From positions 186,001-250,000 of the forward strand of contig MU404099.1 in the NCBI GenBank assembly GCA_022695795.1: 64,000 nt of DNA. The letters run 5' to 3'. The stretch is from Biscogniauxia marginata (taxonomy: Eukaryota; Ascomycota; Sordariomycetes; Xylariales; Xylariaceae). Of the stretch, positions 53,501 through 64,000 are shown piece by piece; positions within the stretch are counted from its first letter, which is position 1; the number at the start of each line of letters is the position of its first letter. The notes below the pieces were generated by a model. The model was given only the letters and a program-made list of their open reading frames with translations, ran no database searches and was not told where the DNA came from. The translations under genes were made by a program, and so were the position numbers.

Positions 53501-56500
53501 TTACGCGATGTTTCTTTCCTCCGAGGATTAGTTATACCTGACAGGCCACAGCGCGTAGAGATGCAGTTGAGTTTCAAACCCCAATCTAGCACCATCTTCG
53601 GCTTCTCGTTCACCATCACCGCGCTCTCAGACGGCGAGTGGCGCGAACATTGCACGGGTATAGTCGAGGGGGTTTTGGCTGATAATGTAACAGAGGAGTT
53701 GCCGTCTCTTGCTGACCTAAAACTCCTCCCTGACGGCACAACGCTCACTACTGACGACCTCTATCGCGAGCTCGCCACTGCCGGTAACACATACGGTCCT
53801 ACATTTGCAGGTATCCGAACTCTAACGCTGTCATCCGACGTATCGCAAGCGAGCACAGTGATGACGATACCAAACACTGCAGCCATCATGCCAGCTCAGC
53901 ACGAGGAGCCGCACCTTATTCACCCCTCAACCCTAGACATCCTGCTCCACACGTGTTTACCGATAGTTGGGCGAAACTTAGACCCTGGCGCCATTATGCC
54001 AGTCCATATTGACGAATTGCTGCTCTCCGCGACGAAATCGATGCCGCGGGAGCCAGGCTCTGAGCTACACGCATTGACAACACTCGTATCAAGTCATTTC
54101 CGAACCGCTTATGCCGATATTTCTGTTGCCGCTGGTGACGCTCTAGTTCTGTCGGCCTCCGGCATCGAAATGCGAAGCCTAGGTGAGCAACCCAACCCGC
54201 TCGATAGCGCCACGAATGAGCATGGCATCTGCTACGAGCTCGACTGGAAAAAGGACATCGACCATATTCGCATTGAAGACCTGCCGTCGAACCCAGACCT
54301 TCGGGACCTCATCGGCCACATATGCTTCAAGAACTCCAATCTCTCAGCCGTAGAACTTGGCGCAGGCCGCGGAGATTTAACCCGATCATTCTTGAATGCC
54401 GTAAAGGCTCATGACGGCACGTTGGCTTCGTATGATTTTATCGACGTCACGCCCGAGCTCTTTGACGAAGCCCGAGAGCGATTCCGTGATCAACAGATTC
54501 GCTATCGTACCCTGAATCCGGAAGGCGATCTAGTTGCCCAAGGGTTTGAGCCTCATTCGTACGATGTGATCCTCCTTTCAACCTTCAAGTACCTCGACCA
54601 CGCCTCCACCCTGCTTAAGCCGAATGGTTTACTCGTTCTAGTGCTAGAGCAAGAATTTGGCTCGCCGGACGATTCCTGGAGGGCCATCATACAGGAATCC
54701 GCGAATCCCTTGAATGTGCAATTGACTTTCTACGACAGGACCCGGGGTGCTTTGATCGCCGTGGCGAGACCCATCAATACGGAAGCCGTGCAAATACCGG
54801 CAGACATCCGCATCCTAACCCACTCGGAGGCCCACTCGGCGCCGGCCTGGGTAACCGAAATAGTAAACGGCCTCCGCACCTACGGAGCCAACGTCTCTCA
54901 AGCCGCATTTGAAGAGAGCACCGTCGGCGCCGAGGCTGACAGTGACGACTCCTTTATCATAGTAGTCGACGACCAGCCCCAGCCGATCCTATCGGATCCG
55001 CGCTGCTTTAGTGCTGTTACCACACTGCTGAAGCGGCCGGCCCGGATCTTCTGGCTTAGCCCCGACACGCCGTTGCCCATGCACCAAATCACCGGCGTCG
55101 CCCGGACTGCCCATGCCGAGAACGAAAAGCTGCGCCTAACCACGTTCCACGTCGCCCCAGACATGCTTGGACACTCCCGGCTACCTGAGGTGCTTGCTAG
55201 CTGCCTTCGTCACGCTACTCGAGATGGCGAGCCGCACCGGGAGCGCGAGTACCGGGTACGTGGCGATGGCAGTGCCGTCGTGCCGCGTCTGCGCCGTAGT
55301 GAACAGCTCAACCGTGCTATTAGCACCGAAGACGCTCTACCCCCTGAAATTGAGCTGCGACTTTTTGTTGATCGTTCACGACCCCTCGTCCTTTCCACTG
55401 ATACCATCAACAATGGTACCTCCAGTGCCGTGTTCGTTGACCACAAGGACGCACTTGATGCTCATCTAGCCGATGATGCGATTGAGATCGAAACGGAGGC
55501 CGTTGCACTATCCGAACCATGTCTGGCTGCATCCTTAGGCCAATATGTGGGGACTATCACGCGAGTCGGTGCTTCTGTCAACACTATTGCTCCGGGAGAC
55601 CGTGTTGTTGCTCTTGGGTCAGTCGTAGGTGCTAGCCACCCACAGATCCCTTATACCCACGCAGGTCGTCTACCACTAAACGTACCATCCACGGCGGCGG
55701 CAGCTCTTCTTTTAAGTACTATGGCAGCTTGCCATGCTTTACATAGGATTGCTCGCTTATCGTCGCGAGGGACAGTGTTAGTCCATGGCGCCTTGAGCCC
55801 GATCGGGCGAGCAGCTGTTGCAGTCGCGAGGTCCATTGGCGCTCGTGTCACAGTCACCGCGGCTGATCCCGAAGAAGCTCGACTACTAATGGATCAGCAT
55901 GATATCGTTACTAACGATGTACTTATAACTCGTCGTTCACTTCACCGGCAATCCCCGCGTAAGGTGTTTGCTAACGGTATAGACGTTATCATCCAAGCCG
56001 GCAACGATGTTGTCCCAGCTGAGGCCTTGGCTCACCTCAAGCCCTTTGGATATGTTGTCATCACAGGCCCTTCGGCCCATGCCACAGGATCAGTGGCGGC
56101 GGCAGCGACCCAAAAGCTACCACGCAATGCAGCAGTTCACTTCTGCGATATAGTGGCACAACTTCAGGCTTATCCAGATATAACATCCAGCCTAATAGAA
56201 AAGGCTACAACTGCCCTAGAACACCTCTCAACGGATGGCATAAACTTCCACGTCCGCGATATCGGACAAGTATCCGAGGCGCTCCGCCTTCTCGACAAGG
56301 GTGTCTACACCCAGGTCATCCTCCAAGCGGAACCTACCTCAGTAGTGCCAGCCGTTGTAGCCCAGAATACACAGTCCGACGGCTGGGACAATGAAAATGT
56401 CTCTTACCTTGTTGTTGGGGGTTTAGGCGATCTCGGCCAACGGCTCATGACACTCATGGCGCGGCGCGGCGCAAAACATCTCGTGACCCTCTCGCGACGT

Positions 56501-59500
56501 GTCGTCGACCCTGATGATTATCAAAAACTACAAGCGCAGCTCGAGGCCATCCAGACTGGATGCAAACTGCATTGTCTCCAATGTGACATAACTTCAGAGT
56601 CCAGCGTCCAGAACGCAGCCGCGACACTTGTCAGCAAAGGTGTGCCTCCAGTGAGAGGCGTCATTCACTCGGCTGCAATTCTCCAGGTGAGCACTAGCTC
56701 TAGCCCCCTTTCCGTTGCTTCCGCTAGCCATAACAACCGGGGACGTAGAGGAAGGAGAAAGGGGGAAGTTGAAAACAAGGACAGAAAAACTGACTTCAGT
56801 AGGACCGTACCCTCGGCTCGATGACATATGACGACTACCTGCTCGCGAGTCGGATGAAGGTCGATGGCACACTCGCGCTCGAGCGTGCTTTTGCATCGCC
56901 CCGTCTAGATTTCTTCCTCATGCTATCCTCTGCTGTCAACATAGTTGGCGCCAGCGGCCAAGCCAACTACAACGCCGGCAATGCCGTCCAGGATGCCATA
57001 GCCCAGGCGCACCGGGGCGGACCGTGCCATTTCATGTCGCTCAGTATCGGCTGGATCGAGGACGCTATCCATACCGCTGATAACGATGCGCGGCTGAGCG
57101 GCCTCCGCCGTGCGGGTCTCAGACCTATTCTGCATGACGAGCTGTCGCGCTACTTCGACTACGCCCTCGGGGCCTCGACCAGCAAGGCCCGTCTGCCGCA
57201 GGCCATCATCGGCTTCGATGCCGCTTCGCTCTCGGGCGCAATCGCCCACAACGGCAACGTCCGCTCGGCCATATTCTCCCATGTGTATAACTCGTCAGAG
57301 TCAGCAGCAGACAAGAAATCGCAAAAATCCGATGTTTTGACGTTTTCACAAGTCATAGCCGGCGGGGACCACGATTCCGTCGTCGATTTCATTTCTAGCG
57401 CCATCGTAAACCAGTTGGCGAGGCTCGTGTCTGTAGATGTCTCCCGCATCAATGACCGCCAGGGCTCCATACTTGCTCTTGGGCTCGACTCGCTCGTCGT
57501 CATCGAGCTGCGCAATTGGATTATGCGCGAGTTCGACGCCCCCTTGCAGTCGTCCGAGGTTATGTCAGACCAGACCGTCCGCACCCTCGCGGAGAAAGTA
57601 GCTACCCGCACACGCGTGGTTGCGGAGAGCTTGAATGACGGGACTAGCGAGGAGGGCAGTATAGATGATCATGACAAATCCCAGGGCTCGCCGTCGGTAG
57701 GGACAGCGCCAAGCTCGGTGAGCGCGAGTACGAATATCAAGGAGAAGCCCATTGTGTTACCGCCGGTTCCACTCCCTGGGCTTGAGGAAACCCTTCGACG
57801 ATTCGAGGACTCCCGTCGTGCTATTGACTCGCCTGAGGACCAGAAAGTCACAGCTAGTGCTATACAGGAGTTACTCGAAGGTCCCGGTCCCGAGCTGCAA
57901 CGGCAGCTCGAAGGAGCAGGGCCAGATGCCATTGCCGACGCATATGAACGTCAGGTTTACCTCGAGCGCCGCGAGCCACTGCAAGACTATAGCGAATACT
58001 CGGTCGGCCACCCCGTAGACGCGCCAGCACATTCGCAAGCAACGCGCGCTGCCATATTGACGGTCGCTGGAATTGACTTTTCGCGTCGTCTAATCGCCGG
58101 CGAGATAGCTCCAGACACACTTCACGGCATACCTCTTACGGCCGAGGCTCGCGACTGGCTCTTCTACACGACGCGGCGGCCCGGCGCCGGCGTTGATCGG
58201 ATGGAGCGCTACACTCCGAACCAGACGATCGCCATCCTCCGGCGCGGTCATGTCTTCCAAATGACCCTCCCGGAGTCTGAAACGCCGCCAAACCTATTAG
58301 CAGTGTACGCGGCATATAATAAGATCCTCGGCATTTCAGACGAGCAGCAACCAACCGTCTGCACCCTCACTGCTGACGAGCGTGACTCATGGGCCACAGT
58401 AAGTTTCCTACCTTTCCTTACGTTCGGCGTCGTATCCAGTGTTGACTTTCTTGACCCGCAGCTCCGCCACGAGCTCGAGCTCGATCCCGACAACGCCGCT
58501 GCTCTAGCCGTCCTCGACTCGGCCGCATTCGTCGTATGTCTCGACGACGAGTCGCCAAGCAACGCTGGGGAGCGCCACATGCAGTTCCTCCTGAACGGCC
58601 AACACCAGCCCTTTGCCAACCGCTGGCTGGACAAGCCTGCCCAGTTCGCCGTGACCGCCAACGGCCTGTCAGCCGGGATCTTCGAGCACTCCAAGGTCGA
58701 CGGCATGGACGTGCGAACGCTGCACGCCCACATCACGCGCGAGATATTTGCTCAGTCCTCGAAAGAGCTCGAGTCCTCCTCTGCGGCGCCATATCCAATT
58801 CGCGAATACGCCTGGAAGCCCAGCCCGGCTATCGTCCAGCGCATCGAGCACGTCCGACTCCGGTGCAAGGCGTACGGCCCACTCGACCACCAGTTCGTCA
58901 ACGCCGACAACCTAGGCCTCGACTTCCTCCACGACCACGGCGCTCTACCAAACGCCACCGCCCACCTCACGGCACTCCTCGCGCTTTACCTCGTCGATCG
59001 CACCGTGCGCCCGGCGTGGGAGATAGCGTCGCTGGCCACCTTTGCCCGGGGCCGTCTCGACTGGGTGCAGACGGTATCTCCCGCGGTGCGCGCCTTCGTC
59101 GAGGCAGCAGCAGCAGCAGCCCCCCGCTCTCCCAGCGACAAGACGCGCATGCGCTCCCTATTCGACGCCGCGGCCGCGGCGCACTCCCGCGCCATCTCGT
59201 CGGCGGCGCTGGGCCACGGCTTCGTCAACCACCTGTACGCGCTGCGCGGGGCGCTGGCGCTGGCGCCGGGGCCCGACGACGACGCCGACCGGCTGCCGGC
59301 GCTCTTCCGGTCGCCCGCCTGGGACGCGACGCGCCGCGGCGGGCCGGGCCAGGACCTCAAGGTCGGGTTCATGCCCGACGACGACCCGGACAGCCCGCAC
59401 GTGCGCTGGGACGAGGGCGGCTTCCTCATGGAGGGGGACCGCGGCGTCTACGTCCACTGCGGGGTCCACGAGCGCCACACGAGCTTCACCGTCTCGGCGC

Positions 59501-59574
59501 GGCCCGGCTATGCCGCGGCCGTGTCCGGGGCGCTGCGCGAGGCCGCCGACACGGTATCGTCGCTCTTGGCGTAG
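50507..59574 (+). CDS. Highly reducing polyketide synthase with C-terminal carnitine O-acyltransferase (2962 aa)
   Basis: An iterative type I PKS. Exons are 50507-56686, 56803-58398 and 58462-59574. Domain order is KS (Cys183 in DTGCSGG, His319, His358), AT (Ser630 in GHSSGEIAAAY), DH (His960 in HVVDGLPIFP, Asp1144), methyltransferase-like (LGAGRGDLT, about 1285), ER (about 1660-1950), KR (GGLGDLG about 1971, Tyr2116), ACP (Ser2290 in LGLDSLVV) and a choline/carnitine acyltransferase domain from about 2380 (catalytic His2668 in FEHSKVDG). The first intron restores the KR stretch AAILQDRTLGSMTYDDY. The second (63 bases, open in frame) interrupts RDSWAT-LRHELEL of the acyltransferase. The MT lacks the usual NVLHAT motif and the ER cofactor loop reads GALSPIGRA, so both may be weak or inactive. 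The known relative is Trichoderma virens Tv6-931, whose acyltransferase domain releases the chain to carnitine. Confidence 0.96.
58399..58461 (+). other. In-frame intron in the acyltransferase domain of the PKS
   Basis: 63 bases with GTAAGT donor, TTGAC branch sequence and GCAG acceptor. It contains no stop in the PKS frame, so retention would insert 21 hydrophobic residues near the domain's middle instead of truncating it. Confidence 0.85.
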
Positions 59575-59599
59575 GACTCGAGCGATGGCCCGCGGGACT

Positions 59600-59630
<31 letters not shown>

Positions 59631-60441
59631 GGCTTAGCCGCGACTGCTGGGCAGAGGAAGGGGTTCGTTCGGGCATCGATAGATGACACCCGAAGGTCTT
59701 TGGTGCTTATATCACGTGCTAGGGAGAGCGGGCTTGGCAACTCAACCCGCTCGGACCAAACGTTTCTTTTTAGGCTAATGAATTATAAAAGGGGGAAGGG
59801 GGAGCGACTAGTTTGGCGCTTGGTGCTTGCGGGTTTTCTATACTACAATGAGTGATTATGTACTCTCTTTTATTGGCAATAATCGTGGGTTTTCTACAAC
59901 GGGAATTAAACTAGTGAGTTACCCTACATGGATGGATAGGTAATTAGGTCACTCGCTCTCTTATAGATGGTACCTACCTAATGTAAAAGTACGTACCTGG
60001 ATTCTAACTGACTTCATTATTAGAAGCAGATCAGTAGACGACTGAGCAATATGCTTCCCTGTCATAGGCTATGTATAGATCTTATGGAGCTAAGTATTAT
60101 GTGCCTTGAATATACATATATATTTCCTTGTTAAAGGTTCAGAAGTATCACCGTCCTTAGTATACAGGTTATGAAGCAGTACTATATGTGGGCGTGAGAT
60201 AACAAAATCCGCCATGTTTCTCCACGGTGTTATGCTAATCCAAGCAGTAAATCAATCGTGGCACTCCGTAAAAGCAAGTAAAATCAACGCTTTCCGATCG
60301 CCCCTTCTTGCCTGACCCATGCAACATGAAGCCTATAATACATACGTGACTAGACCGTTCATAAGCTATATCTTGATCATATCATCTGCTAAACAGAAAT
60401 GCCGCCTTTTATCCAATCACTGCTGTCGTCTGCTTCTCGTT
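59575..60441. other. Convergent spacer with a (GACA)n repeat
   Basis: Region between the PKS stop and the 3' end of the PKA gene. A perfect GACA tetramer run (59599-59630) lies 25 bases after the PKS stop, so probably in its 3' untranslated region. No gene seen. Confidence 0.7.
59599..59630. repeat. (GACA)n microsatellite
   Basis: About eight tetramer copies directly after the PKS coding region. Confidence 0.95.
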
Positions 60442-61715
60442 CTAGAAGTTATCGAAAAGCTTATCATACTGTCGAGCCATATCTTCGGTATACGGGTCCC
60501 GCTTGCCATCGTCCTCCGGGTAGACGTCGAAGCATTGGGCGTCACCCGGAAATCGCACATTGGGTTGGATCGGCGGCCGAATTTGCTTATGTAGGAGGGC
60601 ATCCCAATCAATGCCCTGGAAGAATGGGTGGTTCTTCACCTGCTGCGAACCGCCGCTAATGTTCCCTAACCGTCTCGAGCGGTCTACCGTGCAGAAAGAC
60701 CGGATGATATGTTGGGCACTGGGCGAGATAGGGGGTTCGGCGGGGAATACTACAGGTTTTTCGATAATCCTGTCACCCGTCAGTCTCAACTTGATAAAAG
60801 ATGCACATGGGATCGACGTACTGCTTGTATATTTCGATGGGATTTTGATGCCAGAATGGCGGGTAACCAGTTAGGAATTCATATATAAGAATTCCTAATG
60901 CCCACCAATCTACGGCGGTAGTGTGGCCCTTATTTTGAATGACCTCGGGTGCCAGATATTCTGGGGTACCACACAATGTGTATGTCTCGACAGGCCTGTC
61001 GTCTCGGCTCCCAAGCCTTTTCGCAAATCCGAAATCCACCAACTTGACATGCCCCTGGCTATCGAGGAGCAAGTTTTCGGGTTTCAGGTCACGGTACGCA
61101 ACACCACCTTGTTTCTCGTGGAGGAATTCGAGTACTAGCACGATCTCGGCGGCGTAAAACTGCGCCCATTCTTCTGGAAACCGCCGATGCCTCCGCAGAT
61201 AACTAAAAATTTCACCACCGGGGACGTAATCGAGTAACATGTATAAAGAATCGTAATCGGAGAAGGTGGTTATTAGCTCGGTAATGAACGGGTGGCCGGC
61301 AACGTCATTGAGGATCTGTCGCTCATCTCGCACATGGTCGACTTGTTTGAGCTTGATAACCTCGGCCTTTCGCAGGATCTTGAGGGCGAACACCTTCTCT
61401 CGTTCTTCGTCGGAACCGACAGCAGGACGGACCAGACAGACTCTCGCAAAGGTGCCTGGGGCATCGTGGCAGGACGGGTGAGCGACTACATTGTCTACGT
61501 CTAGGGCGAAGAGAAGGGGAGGAGAAGTAAGTACCTGTGCCTAGGGTCCGCACCAGGGCAAAGTCGGTCAGCTTCAGGCGCTGATGTTGCGGTGGTACCC
61601 TCTGCCCCGCACTGCCCTGCGAACCCCCGCCAGCTTCCATATTCGCGACGGGCCCCAAGTCGTGCTCTTGTCCTACATCCGGTACGGGACCGGGCTTAGC
61701 AACTGTAGCGGCCAT
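60442..61715 (-). CDS. pkaC2: cAMP-dependent protein kinase catalytic subunit, C2 type
   Basis: AGC-family Ser/Thr kinase released from its regulatory subunit by cAMP. Exons are 61715-61535, 61455-60822 and 60769-60442 (380 residues). The first intron interrupts the glycine loop, which reads GTGTFARV after splicing. Catalytic landmarks are FALKIL (ATP Lys), YRDLKPEN (Tyr in place of the usual His of HRD, as is normal in PKA), VDFGFAK and the activation segment TLCGTPEYLAPEV. The protein ends in LFDNF, the C-terminal Phe-x-x-Phe hydrophobic motif of PKA. Compared with the main fungal subunit (C1) the N-lobe has an insertion after RVCLVRP and the sequence reads FITELITTFSDYDSLYMLLDYVPGG in two contiguous blocks, typical of the second, more divergent subunit. 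The short 54-residue N-terminus also fits C2. Confidence 0.93.
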
Positions 61716-63326
61716 GGTGAGATGTCTTGCAGGTCAGGTTTGCTCAGATTGGCAGATGGGTGGATAAAAGCTGTGCGTGAGGCCTCGGCCCCAAACAGCA
61801 GGGAACGACGCGCGCACGCCCCGACACCAGCCTGATCGCTTCCTGCGACAGCGCCAATGGCCCAACGAGGCAATGAGATCCACCAACCAGGAAAATGCAG
61901 GGATCGAAATTAGCGCAAGGATATCAAAGAATTGACATGATGGAGCGAAGCAGGCGAAGCGATCAGGCAGGGTTTTCAATGCTCAAAGAAGGGGTTTAAG
62001 GGGGTTAAAAAGGAAGAGGGAGAGAGGAAAATCAAGAGACTTGCGACCTAGAGACAACGGCGGTGCTATCTCCAAGCTAGCGCATTCGTCGTTCATCGGC
62101 AGAGTCAAGTTGGCGCCAGGCTAGCTTTTATTCTGGCGACGAATGACCGGTATGACGTTATTGCTGCAGAAATGCCCAGGGCGGGGAGCGGTTGATGATT
62201 ATTTTTAGGGGGATCTGGTCCAGTCCGACAAGGAAGTAGGTTGAAGAGGTCGGTGGCACAGGACTGTGTTTTAGTTTATAAGTATTCGTTTATATGGAGG
62301 CAAGTGCAGCATTATACTTCCCCCTAAACCCAAATGCACAAGTGTGGATGATGTCTCGAGCAGCTTCGATGTGGACTCGTGGGGGTGAGCGATGCTTGCT
62401 TGGTGCATGCCGCTGCTTGTATCGCATGCGTGAATGTGGTCATCTGAGATGGGGTATCGAAGATCCATCGACCGGGGCACCGACCCTTTTATTTATTACT
62501 CTAAGCTGAGCGTAGCGTAATTGAAAATGCATTATGTCAGGGGAGATGGCGTTGGGTTTGACAAATCCTCAGGCCGGGATCAGGATGCAAATTATGTTGC
62601 TGCGACACATGTACCTATTTTCACAGGAGAGAGGATGAAGCTGGTCGGGTGAATGGCCTATCGACTTCGCGTAAATAAGTAATATAAAAGTTGCTGCATA
62701 ACTTCGCAGAGGGTGGATGAGGGTGGAGTGGTGAAGCTCACCTGCTCACCTTCATTTGCAAAAAGAGAATGGATTGGAACGGGGAGAGTATGACAAAAGT
62801 AGCCAGGGTCCTGGTTCTAACTGTTTTATTGGTAGCCAGTCGCATACATACAGGGGTAAGCCGCCCAACCGGGTCTAGCTTCTCCAGCCTCAACCTAGGC
62901 TCCGTCCGGGCCGTAAGCTTGCAGGTGTAAGCTCCAGCCACAATTGAAGATAGGACGACGGGATGCTGGAGTACCTAGGTACCTCCTAACAGTGGACCCC
63001 CCTGGTCAATTCTCTGTGAGGCTGAGTCCAGTACTTTTAGTAAGGTACCTTGCCCGTTCCAGTCCCTACCCCCCAGCCCATGTTCATTCTTCCATGCTGC
63101 TCCTCCATGCCTTAACATCAACCCCACGACCATCAGTTGGCGCTTCGATAACCATCTGACATATGCTCAAGACCACAGCTGATAACACTGCGCCGACCTT
63201 CCAAACATCTGACCGAAGTTTCTTTCAAGCTTGTCCGACGGACCACCGACCGCTCATATGCTCACCGAATGTCCGATATGAATTGATCCAGAGTTCAATG
63301 GGCTCGACTCCACCAAGTCTTGGGCC
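61716..63326. other. Divergent upstream region of the PKA and Rab-GAP genes
   Basis: 1.6 kb without a gene. It presumably holds both promoters and the long 5' leader common to fungal signalling genes. A CCTAGGTACCT palindromic word occurs near 62971-62985. Confidence 0.65.
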
Positions 63327-64000
63327 ATGTTCAACCTCAGCAGTTTCGTGCAGAAGGCTCAATCAGCCGCCCAGCAGCTGATTGATCCCATGCAAGGACT
63401 GAACCTGACCAACTCCGACAGGAACCCTTCTAAAGCCTCTCTATTCCAGAACCAGTTCCGACTCCCCAGCTCCCAGACGCCCTTGTACGAGATACCCGCC
63501 GAGCTTACCATCCCTCCCTCCAACATCACCCAGGGGGACAAAGAGCGCGACCGAGGCTGGCACTATGCCGGAAAACTGCACCTTTCCGAGTCCTATATCT
63601 GCTTTTCCACCACCCCAACCAGTTTCGTCCAGACTGCGAGTACCTCGTCCTCTAGTGCCTTCACAGGCCAGACCCATGGCGGCGGCCCGAGCGGCAATGG
63701 ATTCACCTTCCCCCTCTGTGCTATCAGACGGGTTGAGCGCCTGAATAGCCAGAACTTTCAGGTACATATGCTGCCCGATCTACATATCTCTATTACTGCG
63801 AAGCTGACCTTGCCTAATTCCAGTTCTCGCTCGCCATCACCACTTGGAATGGCATCACTCAAGAATTGACCAAAGACAAAGATGGGCAGCGAGACAAGAA
63901 AGACTTCAGAGAACAACGCATCACCATACAGCTGGCTGGGAGCCGTCCAGCCTGTGAGAGGTTCTGCGATGGCCTCAAGAGAGGCCTGCGGGGGGCGGTT
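63327..64000 (+). CDS. gyp2: GRAM/TBC-domain Rab GTPase-activating protein (5' part)
   Basis: The start of a Gyp2/MDR1-type protein, which in yeast stimulates GTP hydrolysis by Ypt6-class Rabs. Exon 1 is 63327-63761, exon 2 starts at 63824 and runs off the window (204 residues visible). The N-terminus MFNLSSFVQKAQSAAQQLID and FRLPSSQTPLYEIPAELTIP is the conserved beginning. It leads into a GRAM domain: YAGKLHLSESYICFSTTP, then FPLCAIRRVERLNSQNFQ and, after splicing, FSLAITTWNGITQEL. The catalytic TBC domain would lie beyond the window. Intron 63762-63823 has GTACAT and CAG ends. The gene symbol is by similarity to the yeast protein only. Confidence 0.85.

Noticed and set aside
58536..59855. 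439-codon plus-strand frame rich in Arg and Pro
   Set aside because: It is a shifted frame over the GC-rich acyltransferase domain; the PKS frame carries the catalytic His motif and family blocks.

Overview
The window is nuclear DNA of a filamentous ascomycete (Pezizomycotina, most likely a Sordariomycete). The evidence is short introns (about 50-120 bases, with GTAAGT-like donors, CTAAC-like branch points and YAG acceptors), genes on both strands with long non-coding spacers, and fungal gene forms: the ARG5,6 fusion, Atg29, GH76 cell-wall enzymes, a highly reducing polyketide synthase and a rhodopsin-fold membrane protein. All gene models were assembled by hand from reading frames and splice signals. 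No database search was possible, so family names rest on recognised motifs.

Layout. The left part (1-29 kb) is mostly conserved genes in large spacers: a partial membrane protein (minus), atg29 (plus, with a 10-base microexon), a small single-pass membrane protein (minus), a GH76 cell-wall mannanase/transglycosidase of the Dcw1/Dfg5 family (minus), synaptobrevin SNC1 (plus), ARG5,6 (plus), aspartate-semialdehyde dehydrogenase HOM2 (plus) and an RRM-like protein (plus). ARG5,6 and HOM2 each have a TGACTC core upstream, which fits general amino-acid (cross-pathway) control.

The middle part (29-42 kb) looks accessory. It holds a divergent pair made of a multi-C2H2 zinc-finger protein and a DUF7580-type protein. 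Next comes an intronless gene for a bacterial-type glutathionylspermidine-synthase-like ATP-grasp ligase (YgiC/YjfC type), with a divergent gene for a small secreted protein carrying an SGGFG motif. A tRNA-Pro(AGG) gene with a 16-base intron follows.

The right part (42.5-59.6 kb) is a polyketide gene cluster. It contains an NRPS-like carboxylic acid reductase (A-T-R), a seven-helix rhodopsin-fold membrane protein, and a 2962-residue highly reducing PKS (KS-AT-DH-MT-ER-KR-ACP) ending in a carnitine O-acyltransferase domain. The membrane protein and the PKS are divergent, and an imperfect 80-base tandem duplication sits just before the PKS start. The likely logic is that the PKS builds a chain, the acyltransferase domain releases it (probably to carnitine), and the A-T-R enzyme could reduce the free acid to an aldehyde or alcohol. 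Conserved genes resume after the cluster: a PKA catalytic subunit of the C2 type (minus) and the 5' part of a GRAM/TBC Rab-GAP gene (plus), cut by the window end.

The best candidates for something new are the ATP-grasp ligase plus SGGFG secreted-protein pair, and the PKS-acyltransferase plus A-T-R reductase cluster.
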